35,413 nt of DNA from Gammaproteobacteria bacterium (GTDB lineage: Bacteria; Pseudomonadota; Gammaproteobacteria; GCA-001735895), in NCBI GenBank assembly GCA_024222685.1, contig JAAEOZ010000062.1, forward strand, positions 1 to 35,413, written 5' to 3'. The translations under genes were made by a program, and so were the position numbers. The notes beneath the pieces are model-generated. The model searched no databases, was not told the origin of the DNA, and worked only from the letters and a program-made list of their open reading frames with translations. Below, one piece after another: positions 1 through 7,131 of the stretch (positions within the stretch are counted from its first letter, which is position 1; each line of letters starts with the position of its first letter).

Positions 1-1
1 A

Positions 2-322
2 AAGCAGCTTGTCGAAGGTTTATTACAGCAGTCACTCTCAGCCCTGGAGCTGGATCCGAAGCTCGCCGACGGCAAAGTTGTTACCAATGGCGATTATGTC
101 GGCGATGGATACGGTATCTCAACCGCCGGCATGATCGAGGCGGTGAAACGCTGCGCACAACTCGAAGGCCTGTTACTCGACCCGGTTTACACCGGCAAGG
201 CAATGGCTGGTTTAATTGACCTGTGTTCGAAAGATATGATCAAGAAGGCGAGAAATACTTTGTTTTTACATACTGGTGGCAGCCCTGGACTTTATGGTTA
301 TCGCGAAGTTTTTTCGGGATGA
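2..322 (+). CDS. D-cysteine desulfhydrase / ACC deaminase family PLP enzyme (C-terminal part)
   Basis: The reading frame is open from base 2 to the TGA at 322, giving 106 residues of a protein whose start lies left of the window. It shows the family's C-terminal block: a GYG-type loop (DGYGIS), then LEGLLLDPVYTGKAMAGL, then FLHTGGSPGLYGY. These blocks are typical of D-cysteine desulfhydrases and 1-aminocyclopropane-1-carboxylate deaminases, fold-type II PLP enzymes of the cytoplasm that deaminate D-cysteine or related amino acids. The active-site lysine and PLP-phosphate loop are off the window, so the exact substrate cannot be decided. Composition is ordinary compared with the A+T-rich island that follows, so this gene is probably part of the native chromosome next to the insertion. 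Confidence 0.85.
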   Translation, partial: KQLVEGLLQQSLSALELDPKLADGKVVTNGDYVGDGYGISTAGMIEAVKRCAQLEGLLLDPVYTGKAMAGLIDLCSKDMIKKARNTLFLHTGGSPGLYGYREVFSG

Positions 323-334
323 AACATCGATGAT

Positions 335-360
335 CAAGGGGTCAGATTAATTGATATTCA
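335..360. repeat. RAYT/MITE-type terminal sequence
   Basis: CAAGGGGTCAGA at 335-346, followed by an AT-rich stretch, is the kind of end sequence seen beside REP-associated transposases and their MITEs in gammaproteobacteria (family knowledge). A 12-base inverted match, TCTGACCCCTTG, occurs at 28596-28607 in this same window, which supports a dispersed element. It lies directly before the transposase relic at 385-645 and probably marks its left end. Confidence 0.5.
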
Positions 361-384
361 GGCACCTTAATATTATCCTGACTA

Positions 385-645
385 TTGTCGAAATGGATAA
401 AAGTGATGACCAATCACGTTCATTTACTAGTGGCAGCTTATACAGAAGAAGGTATTGGAAAAATAAAGCCGTTTAATCAACACAAAGCCTACCGGCAATT
501 ATTTCCAAGTTACTTAACGGAAACGGATTTGAGAGATATTCGCGAAAAAATCAATAAAGGCTGGGTCCTGGGTAGTGAGGAATTCAAGCGTAAGATATAT
601 CAATTTACAAGACATCCATACTCTTTTACGGTAACATTAATTTAA
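385..645 (+). pseudogene. REP-associated tyrosine transposase (RAYT) relic, internally deleted
   Basis: The 86-residue frame joins two separate parts of a Y1/IS200-like RAYT transposase. Residues 7-16 are VMTNHVHLLV, the HUH (His-x-His) strand of the nuclease. From about residue 33 the C-terminal block follows directly: KAYRQLF, then DIREKINKGWVLGSEEFK. In intact proteins about 100 residues lie between these blocks, including the catalytic-tyrosine helix, which is missing here. No proper N-terminus or ribosome site is visible and the last 13 residues do not look like the family. The gene is therefore an inactive relic, probably the left boundary scar of the A+T-rich island. Confidence 0.75.
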
Positions 646-735
646 ATAATGATAATAGAAACGAGCTTTTAACTCTCGAGTTTACCCTAATATGTCTTGT
701 TGAGGCTTTAGATATTGTAATGAAGGGAAATAAAA

Positions 736-1200
736 TTGGAACTTTCTTTTAGACGTTATTACTTATTTTTTCAAGCATTCGTTGCATTATTGCAAGCTTG
801 GAATATTAAAACTCGCAGTAAAATTTCCTACGTTCAATTTACCCCCTCTAATCAATTAAATAAACTTTCCCAGACTGATATAGACTATCTGGCAAAATGT
901 GCCGATTTCCTGGTGCGCTATGGAGCTATCCGCACTGGCAGAAAGTGTTTTTTTCGCGCATACATACTCGGCTCTGTGTTACGTAAGTGGGGTATACCAG
1001 TCATTTTGAATGTGGGTTTATACAATTTAATTGGAGACTGTAAAAGACGCGGGCATTGTTGGCTTACCCTAAACGGTCATATATTTGCTGATTCTTCAAC
1101 CAAAGTGGATATTTATAAAACCCGGCTAGGGTCAGGTAGCAACGGCATTTGTTATTGGTATGGAGACTTGAAAACACCATCTTCTAATATCTATTGCTAG
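736..1200 (+). CDS. Lasso-peptide-type B2 protein (transglutaminase-like leader protease)
   Basis: This 154-residue protein matches the lasso peptide biosynthesis B2 family (Transglut_core3), cysteine proteases that cut the leader from a lasso precursor held by the B1/RRE protein. The expected triad is visible: Cys71 in GRKCFFRA, His107 in GHCWL, and Asp119 in IFADSS. The length is normal for a stand-alone B2. The start is TTG at 736, about seven bases after an AGGGA ribosome-binding site; the ATG at 720 is out of frame and soon stops. The PqqD-like B1 gene follows after 15 bases, as in split B1/B2 lasso operons. Base composition is clearly A+T-rich, unlike the genes on either side of the island. 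Its real substrate is unproven, since no cyclase gene is nearby. Confidence 0.8.
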   Translation: MELSFRRYYLFFQAFVALLQAWNIKTRSKISYVQFTPSNQLNKLSQTDIDYLAKCADFLVRYGAIRTGRKCFFRAYILGSVLRKWGIPVILNVGLYNLIGDCKRRGHCWLTLNGHIFADSSTKVDIYKTRLGSGSNGICYWYGDLKTPSSNIYC

Positions 1201-1215
1201 TAGAACTACGGAAAT

Positions 1216-1506
1216 ATGAAAACCTTTGCTCTAAATCATACGCAATATGTTCCCAGCACAAAACTGACATGGCGCGAAGTTCATGGTGAATTAGTAGCGA
1301 TAGATGTTAATAGCGGTGAGTACCATGTTTTTAATGCGATAGGAAAACTTATTTGGTTGTCCATTGATGAAGGATGTACCGCTCCCGAAATTCTAACTCA
1401 AATTGAAATGGAATATATTGTTAATAAAGAAACTGCACTAGCCGATTTAAATGAATTTTTAGGTGATTTATGTGATCGAGGGTTATTAATAAATAACTCT
1501 CAATAA
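1216..1506 (+). CDS. PqqD-family RiPP recognition element protein (lasso B1-type)
   Basis: The 96 residues form a small PqqD-like winged-helix: a strand-rich N-half (GELVAIDVNSGEYHVFNAIGK, given here as positions 24-44 with key residues Gly34, Tyr36, Asn40 and Gly43), then IWLSIDEG, and helices ending in LGDLCDRGLL. This is the standard layout of PqqD/RRE peptide chaperones (D-x-x-S/G-x-x-Y-x-x-N-x-x-G-x-x-I-W). Such proteins bind the leader of a RiPP precursor and hand it to the modifying enzymes. The gene sits 15 bases after the B2 protease and about 110 bases before the candidate precursor, so the three probably form one transcript. Confidence 0.85.
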   Translation: MKTFALNHTQYVPSTKLTWREVHGELVAIDVNSGEYHVFNAIGKLIWLSIDEGCTAPEILTQIEMEYIVNKETALADLNEFLGDLCDRGLLINNSQ

Positions 1507-1521
1507 ATATCAATCTTATAG

Positions 1522-1535
1522 AGGAATTAATTCCT
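1522..1535. repeat. Perfect 14-base palindrome
   Basis: AGGAATTAATTCCT reads identically on both strands. It lies 15 bases after the stop of the B1 gene and 80 bases before the candidate precursor. It could be an operator or a small RNA hairpin that separates expression of the precursor from the enzyme genes; no T-run follows, so it is not a classical terminator. Confidence 0.35.
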
Positions 1536-1615
1536 GTTTATTATGTGTCGCTATCTAGTAATTCAATTAAACGGTTATTAACGGCCATGAATGACCCACT
1601 AATGAGGAAATAAAA

Positions 1616-1780
1616 ATGAAAGAAATTAAAAATGATAAGTTAGTAATCCTGGATTCACAAAAAATAGAGGAAAAATCTGAGGAATTACAAAAACCGTACG
1701 TTGCACCAAAATGCGATACCCATAATCCGTTAAAAATAATGAGTGCCTGGCAAGATAATTCTTCAGAATTAGAATTTTAA
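1616..1780 (+). CDS. Candidate RiPP precursor peptide (54 aa)
   Basis: This small gene starts at ATG 1616, six bases after a strong GAGGAA ribosome site (1604-1609), and ends at TAA 1780. The peptide has a charged, Lys/Glu-rich first half and then KPYVAPKC at residues 26-33. The Y-x-x-P motif is what B1/RRE proteins recognise in many lasso leaders. The last half is PLKIMSAWQDNSSELEF, with serines and acidic residues near the C-terminus. Its position between B1 and a peptide kinase, its size and its strong ribosome site fit a precursor. Against a normal lasso peptide, I cannot find a Gly/Ala/Ser/Cys start with Asp/Glu at position 7-9 that leaves a tail long enough to thread, and the C-terminal residue is Phe rather than the Ser phosphorylated in paeninodin-type systems. 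Confidence 0.6.
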   Translation: MKEIKNDKLVILDSQKIEEKSEELQKPYVAPKCDTHNPLKIMSAWQDNSSELEF

Positions 1781-1840
1781 ATATTTTGTTAGGCTGTTTA
1801 ATGTCACGTATTTTTTCGAAGCGTCACTAGTAAGCTGCGA

Positions 1841-1859
1841 AGGCTAATTTTATTAGCCT
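1841..1859. repeat. Hairpin between candidate precursor and kinase gene
   Basis: AGGCTAAT and ATTAGCCT form an 8-base-pair stem with a TTT loop, about 60 bases after the candidate precursor's stop. No U-tract follows, so it is more likely an RNA-processing or attenuation hairpin than a full terminator. Such a hairpin could let the precursor be made in excess over the downstream enzymes. Confidence 0.4.
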
Positions 1860-1964
1860 CGAAGTTTGCCTGGAAATACCAATAAGTGAATTTTTTCAGG
1901 GTTAACTTATTATTGTCTTATATAGATTTCTCCTGGTAAGTAACAGTTTGCCCAGGTCAGTTGC

Positions 1965-2966
1965 TTGCTAATGACATCGTACAAACTTCCGGGTATTACT
2001 CTATCCATACAGGCTACCTCACCGAGAGTGGAAAAAGCTTTAAAAAGTATATTTAATGAGTGTCAAGAAACACACCAAGAAGCAGATATGATTTTGAGAG
2101 GGAATGGAATCCAAAATCATGAGATTATTGATTATTTACCTGACTGGATTATTAAACGACTGCCGCATTTAGACGTGCGGATGGATCCTATTATGCTTTA
2201 TAGCCCAGAAAATCAGGCAGCAGCTATTGGGAAAATTGGTGATTCATTATATTGTGCCTGGAATTCAATAGCCGGTACATCTGTTAATTTTGTCTGTACT
2301 ATCGATAATCAGAATAGCTCTTATGGCTTATTCCATCCAGTATTAATACCTGTTTTACGAGAAGCATTCTTAATGCACGGACTTTTGATGCTTCATAGCG
2401 CCGGAGTAAGTTGTCCCAACGGGGTTGGTGCTTTAATTATTGCAATCAGTGGTGGAGGTAAAACCACAACTGCTCTCTCTATGGTTCGCATTAATGCAAA
2501 GCTGATTGCAGATGATTTGATAGTATTAAATCCTTTAACGACATCACTTCAGGCAGAGGGCATTCCTAAGTTATTAAATTTAAAGATGGAGACAATCGGA
2601 TTTTTTGAAGAGTTAAAAGCATTGCCAAATTCTTCGTTTACCAAAAAACATAGATATAAAAAGTCAGTTTCTGCAATTAAAGTTTATGGCAATAATTGCA
2701 TGAAATCCTTAGCTAATATTCACGTCGTCTATTTTGTAAAGGTATCACCTGACGGCCCAGCAGTTACACGTTTAACAGTTGCTGATTCTTTAAATCGTTT
2801 AGCGCTAGCACATAGCTTTAGTCGCAACCAGAGACTCGATAGCAGATCTATTAGTGGTTTAACTGAAGCATTAAGCCTAGTGGAAGCTTATGAACTAACA
2901 ACCGGACCAAATCCCGACAGATTGGGAAAATGGTTAATGCAACATTGTTGCAACCATAAAATATGA
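1965..2966 (+). CDS. HPr-kinase-like peptide kinase of RiPP/lasso cluster (HprK-related)
   Basis: The protein has 333 residues. The C-terminal half carries the HPr kinase fold: LMLHSAGV (141-148), a P-loop AISGGGKTT (160-168), and LIADDLIVL (180-188) with the paired aspartates of HprK. Residues 1-130 are a variable N-terminal domain typical of the HprK-related kinases of PqqD/nucleotidyltransferase clusters. Homologues in lasso clusters (paeninodin, pseudomycoidin type) phosphorylate a precursor side chain, usually the C-terminal serine. The start is uncertain: TTG 1965 has AGG eight bases upstream, while ATG 1971 has no good ribosome site. The stop overlaps the next start (ATGA), so the two genes are translationally coupled. 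It is A+T-rich like the rest of the island. Confidence 0.8.
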   Translation: MLMTSYKLPGITLSIQATSPRVEKALKSIFNECQETHQEADMILRGNGIQNHEIIDYLPDWIIKRLPHLDVRMDPIMLYSPENQAAAIGKIGDSLYCAWNSIAGTSVNFVCTIDNQNSSYGLFHPVLIPVLREAFLMHGLLMLHSAGVSCPNGVGALIIAISGGGKTTTALSMVRINAKLIADDLIVLNPLTTSLQAEGIPKLLNLKMETIGFFEELKALPNSSFTKKHRYKKSVSAIKVYGNNCMKSLANIHVVYFVKVSPDGPAVTRLTVADSLNRLALAHSFSRNQRLDSRSISGLTEALSLVEAYELTTGPNPDRLGKWLMQHCCNHKI

Positions 2967-4021
2967 AAAAAAACGTCACTGATAGTTGTGAAAGAAAATT
3001 TGTCTGCGACATGCTGCGTGCCTTTATCGATAAAGAAACGAATAAAGCGATCGTTTCAGAACTTACCTTACCTAAAAATATAAACTGGAATTTATTGGAA
3101 GCAGTAGCCGCTAGAAATGGTTTAATTGCGATTTTACAATCCATGATTGATCCCTCCTGTATCCCCATGCGACATAAGGAAAAATGGATGCGTTATTCTG
3201 TTCAGACTTTATTTAGTTACACACAGTCAGAAAAAGTAGCGGCAAATTTTTTTGGAATTTTGAATGAGGAGGGCATACCAGCCGTTGCAATGCGCGGTAT
3301 GGCGTTGTCACAATGGGTGTATTCCGACCCGATTTTTAGGCCCATGGTTGACATTGATATACTCGTTCCTTCCGATGTTAGATATGATTTTGTAGCTAAT
3401 CTTGAAAAACACGGACTAAGGTGTAAAAGAACTTTGCGTAGCCAGTTTGTATATGAAATAGACAATATAAAAATTGAAGTACACTGGTCTTTTCTTACCC
3501 CTAAACGCTATCGTGCTTCAGCTAATTTTGATAGATGGCTTGATACTCGCCAGGAATTTGTAACCAAATCAGGTGCCATTTATTGTTTTTCCCCGGAAAA
3601 TGAATTATTAGATTTAGTGTGCCATGCGTTTATTCATCATGAACTTGATACATTACTTAAATTAACGGATATTGCGTTGGTGGCGAGTTACAAAAATCTG
3701 GATTGGGGTTATATTAATCAATGGTGTGAAGAAGCTTCGATGACAAGACTCTTCGCTATCACATTGGGCCTTATTGATCATTTATTTGGTCTTTCTTTTT
3801 TGAATAATTTGACCCAAAAAAACACACGATCAAATTATTCGGTTAAGTTTTATAAAGCCTATTCTGCTCGGTTTTTCCAGACTGACACAGTTACTGATCT
3901 ATTTCGCCGTAAACGGGCACTGCTATATGCTGCTGAAACTATCGATATAAAAATAAAACAGCTAATACGCTTTTTAAGTATCGACCAATTTTCAGAGCTA
4001 ATCAAAATAACAAAAGCTTGA
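2963..4021 (+). CDS. Nucleotidyltransferase family protein (NTP_transf_5 type) of RiPP cluster
   Basis: The protein has 352 residues. The core matches the uncharacterised nucleotidyltransferase family PF14907: IPAVAMRGMAL, then RPMVDIDILV (polymerase-beta-like metal motif D-x-D), then IKIEVHWSFL, and a helical domain with DLVCHAFIHHELDTL. In the Bacillus pseudomycoidin cluster an enzyme of this kind (PsmN) adds sugars to the phosphate that the HprK-like kinase placed on the peptide. The ATG overlaps the kinase stop by four bases, which supports a coupled kinase-transferase pair acting on one substrate. It is the last intact gene of the island; the reverse-transcriptase relic begins within about 50 bases. 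Confidence 0.8.
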   Translation: MKKNVTDSCERKFVCDMLRAFIDKETNKAIVSELTLPKNINWNLLEAVAARNGLIAILQSMIDPSCIPMRHKEKWMRYSVQTLFSYTQSEKVAANFFGILNEEGIPAVAMRGMALSQWVYSDPIFRPMVDIDILVPSDVRYDFVANLEKHGLRCKRTLRSQFVYEIDNIKIEVHWSFLTPKRYRASANFDRWLDTRQEFVTKSGAIYCFSPENELLDLVCHAFIHHELDTLLKLTDIALVASYKNLDWGYINQWCEEASMTRLFAITLGLIDHLFGLSFLNNLTQKNTRSNYSVKFYKAYSARFFQTDTVTDLFRRKRALLYAAETIDIKIKQLIRFLSIDQFSELIKITKA

Positions 4022-4059
4022 GTAAATAAAAGAATGCAGGGATCTAATCGCTCGCCGTC

Positions 4060-4296
4060 ATCGGCAACAATCCAGCTTTCGGTTCTACAGTCTATATGAC
4101 AAGGTCTATCGGGATGACGTACTGCAACACGCCTACGATCTGGTCAGGAAAAATAGAGATAGTGGATGGCCCACTGTTGAGTCTACTGAGGCAATGGCTA
4201 AAAGTGCGGGTCGTCCAGGTAGAAAAAGGCAGGGAGATGTGTAGGTGGCGGCAAGAAGGCTCGAAAAGGTCCACCGCAAGTGGTATCAACGTCTAA
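4060..4296 (+). pseudogene. Group II intron reverse transcriptase relic (deleted and frameshifted)
   Basis: From 4077 one frame reads FRFYSLYDKVYRDDVLQHAY and continues to RDSGW, the N-terminus of group II intron maturases (usual form RFYALYDKIYRPDVL..AY). From about 4170 another frame gives LLRQWLKVRVVQVEKGRE, matching the WLKAPV segment just before the palm motif. From 4243 a third frame gives GGGKKARKGPPQ, matching GGGK..RKGTPQGG. The normal middle of the enzyme, over 100 residues, is absent, and at least two frameshifts separate the pieces. No YADD catalytic motif remains. This is a dead element marking the right edge of the RiPP-like island. Confidence 0.75.
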
Positions 4297-4301
4297 TTAT
4301 C

Positions 4302-4316
4302 TCAGGTCGGACCTGA
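4302..4316. repeat. 15-base inverted repeat after the RT relic
   Basis: TCAGGTC and GACCTGA flank a single G, making a perfect 7+1+7 inverted repeat. It lies just beyond the reverse transcriptase relic and about 90 bases from the 3' end of the convergent ferredoxin gene. Nothing else is recognisable in 4317-4408, and no T-run follows on either strand. Confidence 0.35.
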
Positions 4317-4408
4317 ATAACTCATTGATTCCACATGTAGATCATCTCCGGAAACGATACTGTAACGTGCTGACTGTTCACGTTTCGTACGGACATCAGA
4401 GCAAAAAA

Positions 4409-5002
4409 TCAGGGGCTGTGTTGTGTTTCCGATTGATTTAGTGAACTAACCAGAACTGCGCTGGGACTGACAATACAGACTTCGCGGCACAGGCCGCAAC
4501 CGACGCAGATTTCCTGGTCGATAACAGGTCTGGTCATCTCCCACCTGAGCGCGCCCGGAACTGGGCAGGCATATTCACAGGCGCCGCATTCGGGTCCGCT
4601 ATAGGGCAGGCAGGTCTCGGTATCAATTGTTACCAGCGCCAGTCGTGGTAAATCGGATTCGGTATTCTTTTCGCTTTTGGCTATTTGCAGAGCTTCAGTT
4701 TCACAGGCATTAACGCAGGGCCAGTCTTCGCAGAGATGGCAACCGACATTGAGCAGGTCTAGCGCCGGAGTGCCCGCTGCCTGGACATCAAATTGGCCGG
4801 AAAGATTAAAGATAACATCGTGTGGGCAGGCCTCGATGCAGGCATCACAGCGCGTGCAGTTGAGCAGGAAATTCAGTTCATCCTGCGCGTAAGGCGGTCG
4901 AATCCAGTGGCGCGCTTTTTGTTTGACCTTATGATCGATGTGCTTGACGACTTCCTCGGCCGAGCGTCGAAAAGTATTTTTAAAGAAAGTTCGACGGTCC
5001 AT
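4409..5002 (-). CDS. Four-cluster ferredoxin-type protein, NapF/NapG-like
   Basis: The protein has 197 residues, starting at ATG 5002 (MDRRTFFKNTFRR). The ATG shares one base with the stop of the polyferredoxin gene upstream (TAATG), so I prefer it to a start 96 bases earlier inside that gene. Four 4Fe-4S motifs are visible: CTRCDACIEACP, CHLCEDWPCVNAC, CLPYSGPECGACEYACP and CVGCGLCREVC. The RR near the N-terminus resembles a Tat signal but no clear hydrophobic stretch follows, so the protein may be cytoplasmic as NapF is. It ends the nine-gene respiratory operon and probably carries electrons to or from the membrane polyferredoxin, or helps mature the molybdoenzyme. Confidence 0.75.
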   Translation of the reverse strand: MDRRTFFKNTFRRSAEEVVKHIDHKVKQKARHWIRPPYAQDELNFLLNCTRCDACIEACPHDVIFNLSGQFDVQAAGTPALDLLNVGCHLCEDWPCVNACETEALQIAKSEKNTESDLPRLALVTIDTETCLPYSGPECGACEYACPVPGALRWEMTRPVIDQEICVGCGLCREVCIVSPSAVLVSSLNQSETQHSP

Positions 5003-6537
5003 TACATCCTCATGATCATAGGTTGCATCAACATCCACAGGTGGAATGACATGATCGTCACCACAAATAATAATATCGGTGATAAACGAAACCCCCACAG
5101 ATTTTGTGCTTCACCTGAGAGGAGTTTGTGGCCACGATTGCGGATGATTTGTAGAGAGACGATGAATCCGAAGATCATTAAAGCAGTTTGCACTAAATAC
5201 AGGAGATCCTGCGATAGCCACATTTGCATATGGCGTTGATGTTTCTCCATCATGGTAAGCGGTAGTGTTCCGTTGCCCAACGGATTGGTAATGACTGCCC
5301 ACAGGTTGCCCCCTTCGCGAATCAGATGATTCAGGTTGTGCGCCATGTGATAGGAGAATGCCAATGGCAGCGCGACGAATGCCATTTCGGCGAAGCAACG
5401 CCTAAACTCCAGTTGGGTTTTCGCCAGATAACGTGTCAGTGATATCAGCAGGCTATACAGGCCCGCGACGATTGCCAGGCATAGCAGCAGTCCGATGCTG
5501 AAGCTCCATAGCAAGCGGCCGGAATCACCAATCAAACGGGCAAGACTTTTCATCCAGTCTTCCCAGAACGGCATCATGGTAATGCCGTGAAACGCGGTCA
5601 ATGCCAGTAGGCCTAGCATGAACCAGGCTTCGTCCCAGTGCGGGCGGCCGCTGTGTATGGCTTCGACACTGGGTGAACGCAGGCGCCAGGCGATATTCTG
5701 CTGTGGACAACTGAGCGAACAATTGCCGCATGATGTGCAATAACTATTCTGATTCAGACGCCCCATCACCAGCCAGGTGGGGCAGGCATCGATCGTTTCG
5801 TTACCGTGGTAGCATTCCAGGGTTTTACAATCGGCACATATTTGCGGCTCAATCGGGCGCAGCTCAACCGTCGCCAGTTGTGAGTAAACGCCGACCGTGC
5901 GACCCACCGGGCAAAAGTTTCGACAAAATGCCTTGCGTTGAAACAGGGCCAGAGAAATCGTCGCCAGTACAACCATGAGCAATGCAACAACCGCGGTGGC
6001 GTAGGGGTTGATGGTAATACCCACGCCGAGCTCGAGCCAGGTCAGGCCGATGAATAAAATCAATGCGGGCCAGACATTATTGAGATAGCGCGGCACACGC
6101 CAGTTCAGACTGTTGTTGGGTTCGGCGCGTTTCCACAGGCGACGACGCACCAGCCAGTGCGCGATGGCGTCCCAGGGGCAAACTGAACACCAGGCGGAGC
6201 CGAACACGAAAATAGAAAATACCAGTGCCGACCACCACAGATTCCAGGTCACGACGGTGGCGAAATTCCGCTCGGCGACAGGCGTACCAGACAGGCCGGC
6301 AATAATCACGGTGAGGAAAAATAACACCATGAGCAATTTTAGCGACAACAATACCCAGACACTGGTGGCGATACGTTGAATTACCCCGCCGACGAGGGGT
6401 GTGCGGGTCAAATTGTAAACCAGGGTATGTCGTTTGCCGGGAACCGGAAACACACAGGCTAGCACGAGGAATACGATCATCGATGCGAAAATGAATATTG
6501 CCCACGACAGTGGTAAACCGGGGTGCGTCATCGTCAT
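5002..6537 (-). CDS. Membrane polyferredoxin, NapH/CcoG/NosR-like 4Fe-4S protein
   Basis: This is a large membrane protein of 511 residues. It has several N-terminal hydrophobic segments, a CSVCPWDA and a CRNFCPVG motif (the paired CxxxCP sites of NapH/NosR/CcoG-type proteins), then CADCKTLECYHG..DACP and CTSCGNCSLSCP as soluble-type 4Fe-4S sites, then four or more further membrane segments. The C-terminal half contains histidines inside hydrophobic segments (SYHMAHNLNHL, MEKHQRHMQM, SFHLWM), which could bind haem or quinone; that last point is inference. It is much longer than NapH (about 290 residues). The upstream gene stops three bases before its start. A membrane electron-transfer role between quinol and the periplasmic or cytoplasmic ferredoxins is likely. 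Confidence 0.75.
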   Translation of the reverse strand: MTMTHPGLPLSWAIFIFASMIVFLVLACVFPVPGKRHTLVYNLTRTPLVGGVIQRIATSVWVLLSLKLLMVLFFLTVIIAGLSGTPVAERNFATVVTWNLWWSALVFSIFVFGSAWCSVCPWDAIAHWLVRRRLWKRAEPNNSLNWRVPRYLNNVWPALILFIGLTWLELGVGITINPYATAVVALLMVVLATISLALFQRKAFCRNFCPVGRTVGVYSQLATVELRPIEPQICADCKTLECYHGNETIDACPTWLVMGRLNQNSYCTSCGNCSLSCPQQNIAWRLRSPSVEAIHSGRPHWDEAWFMLGLLALTAFHGITMMPFWEDWMKSLARLIGDSGRLLWSFSIGLLLCLAIVAGLYSLLISLTRYLAKTQLEFRRCFAEMAFVALPLAFSYHMAHNLNHLIREGGNLWAVITNPLGNGTLPLTMMEKHQRHMQMWLSQDLLYLVQTALMIFGFIVSLQIIRNRGHKLLSGEAQNLWGFRLSPILLFVVTIMSFHLWMLMQPMIMRM

Positions 6538-6540
6538 GGA

Positions 6541-7131
6541 TTATTCCGGCGCTATCGGTTTCGACGGCCTGTCGCTTTGTATCTTCGCGCGCGTTAAACG
6601 TTTGCGTTGCACTATGCTGACAGTAATCAGTACTAATACGATGATACCGACTGCAATACCCAGTGGCCCCACAGGCAACGGATTACCGACACTCATCGGG
6701 AAGTCAATGCTATAAGCTTGGTTATCGGCGACAAATTCAGCGGTGATAATATAGTTACCTTCTTGCTGAAAAACAAAACCCTGCCGATAAACGCTGTCAT
6801 CGAGCACCTGCGCACCGAGTTTTTCTTGCTGGTTGGAAAACCAGCTGTCGTCTTTAACCCTGAAAGTCACATCGGTATTGAGCGGCTCACCGTTATCCAG
6901 GTGGGCAGCGTAAAAATGGATACGACCCGCTTCGTTGGGTTTGGGAAATGCCGGGTAAACCATTGCGGTAACAAAATAGTTGCCGATCTGGGTTTCGATA
7001 TTCATGCTCGGCGGCGTGTTCGAATCTTCATTCAGGCTATAGGACGGACGGCCGAGCACGTGATGCGAAAATGCCTGCGCCGATAGCAGCGCAGTCACCA
7101 GAAATAAAAGAAATTGTCGTGAATGGTTCAT
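6541..7131 (-). CDS. Periplasmic membrane-anchored protein of respiratory operon, FixH/CopC-like fold, unknown role
   Basis: The protein has 196 residues. I chose ATG 7131 because it begins a clear signal peptide (MNHSRQFLLFLVTALLSAQA, then FSHH) and overlaps the preceding stop by four bases (ATGA). After an HH pair at the mature N-terminus comes a beta-rich domain of about 125 residues, then one membrane segment (GPLGIAVGIIVLVLITVSIV) and a basic cytoplasmic tail. The layout recalls FixH-like or CopC-like accessory proteins, but I do not recognise a family with certainty. The exposed histidines could bind copper or another metal. Its place between NapG-like and polyferredoxin genes suggests an assembly or electron-transfer accessory of the same complex. 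Confidence 0.65.
   Translation of the reverse strand: MNHSRQFLLFLVTALLSAQAFSHHVLGRPSYSLNEDSNTPPSMNIETQIGNYFVTAMVYPAFPKPNEAGRIHFYAAHLDNGEPLNTDVTFRVKDDSWFSNQQEKLGAQVLDDSVYRQGFVFQQEGNYIITAEFVADNQAYSIDFPMSVGNPLPVGPLGIAVGIIVLVLITVSIVQRKRLTRAKIQSDRPSKPIAPE

Noticed and set aside
1648..1780. A classical lasso ring plan in the candidate precursor
   Set aside because: Starting the core at Ser43 puts Glu at position 9 but leaves only three tail residues; starting at Cys33 or Thr35 gives no acidic residue at 7-9. Not supported.
1841..1862. Hairpin as an intrinsic terminator after the candidate precursor
   Set aside because: The stem is good but no U-tract follows, and two further cluster genes lie downstream in the same direction.
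4793..5239. 148-codon + strand frame opposite the ferredoxin and polyferredoxin genes
   Set aside because: Both minus-strand genes have clear family motifs and the + frame matches nothing; it is a shadow frame.
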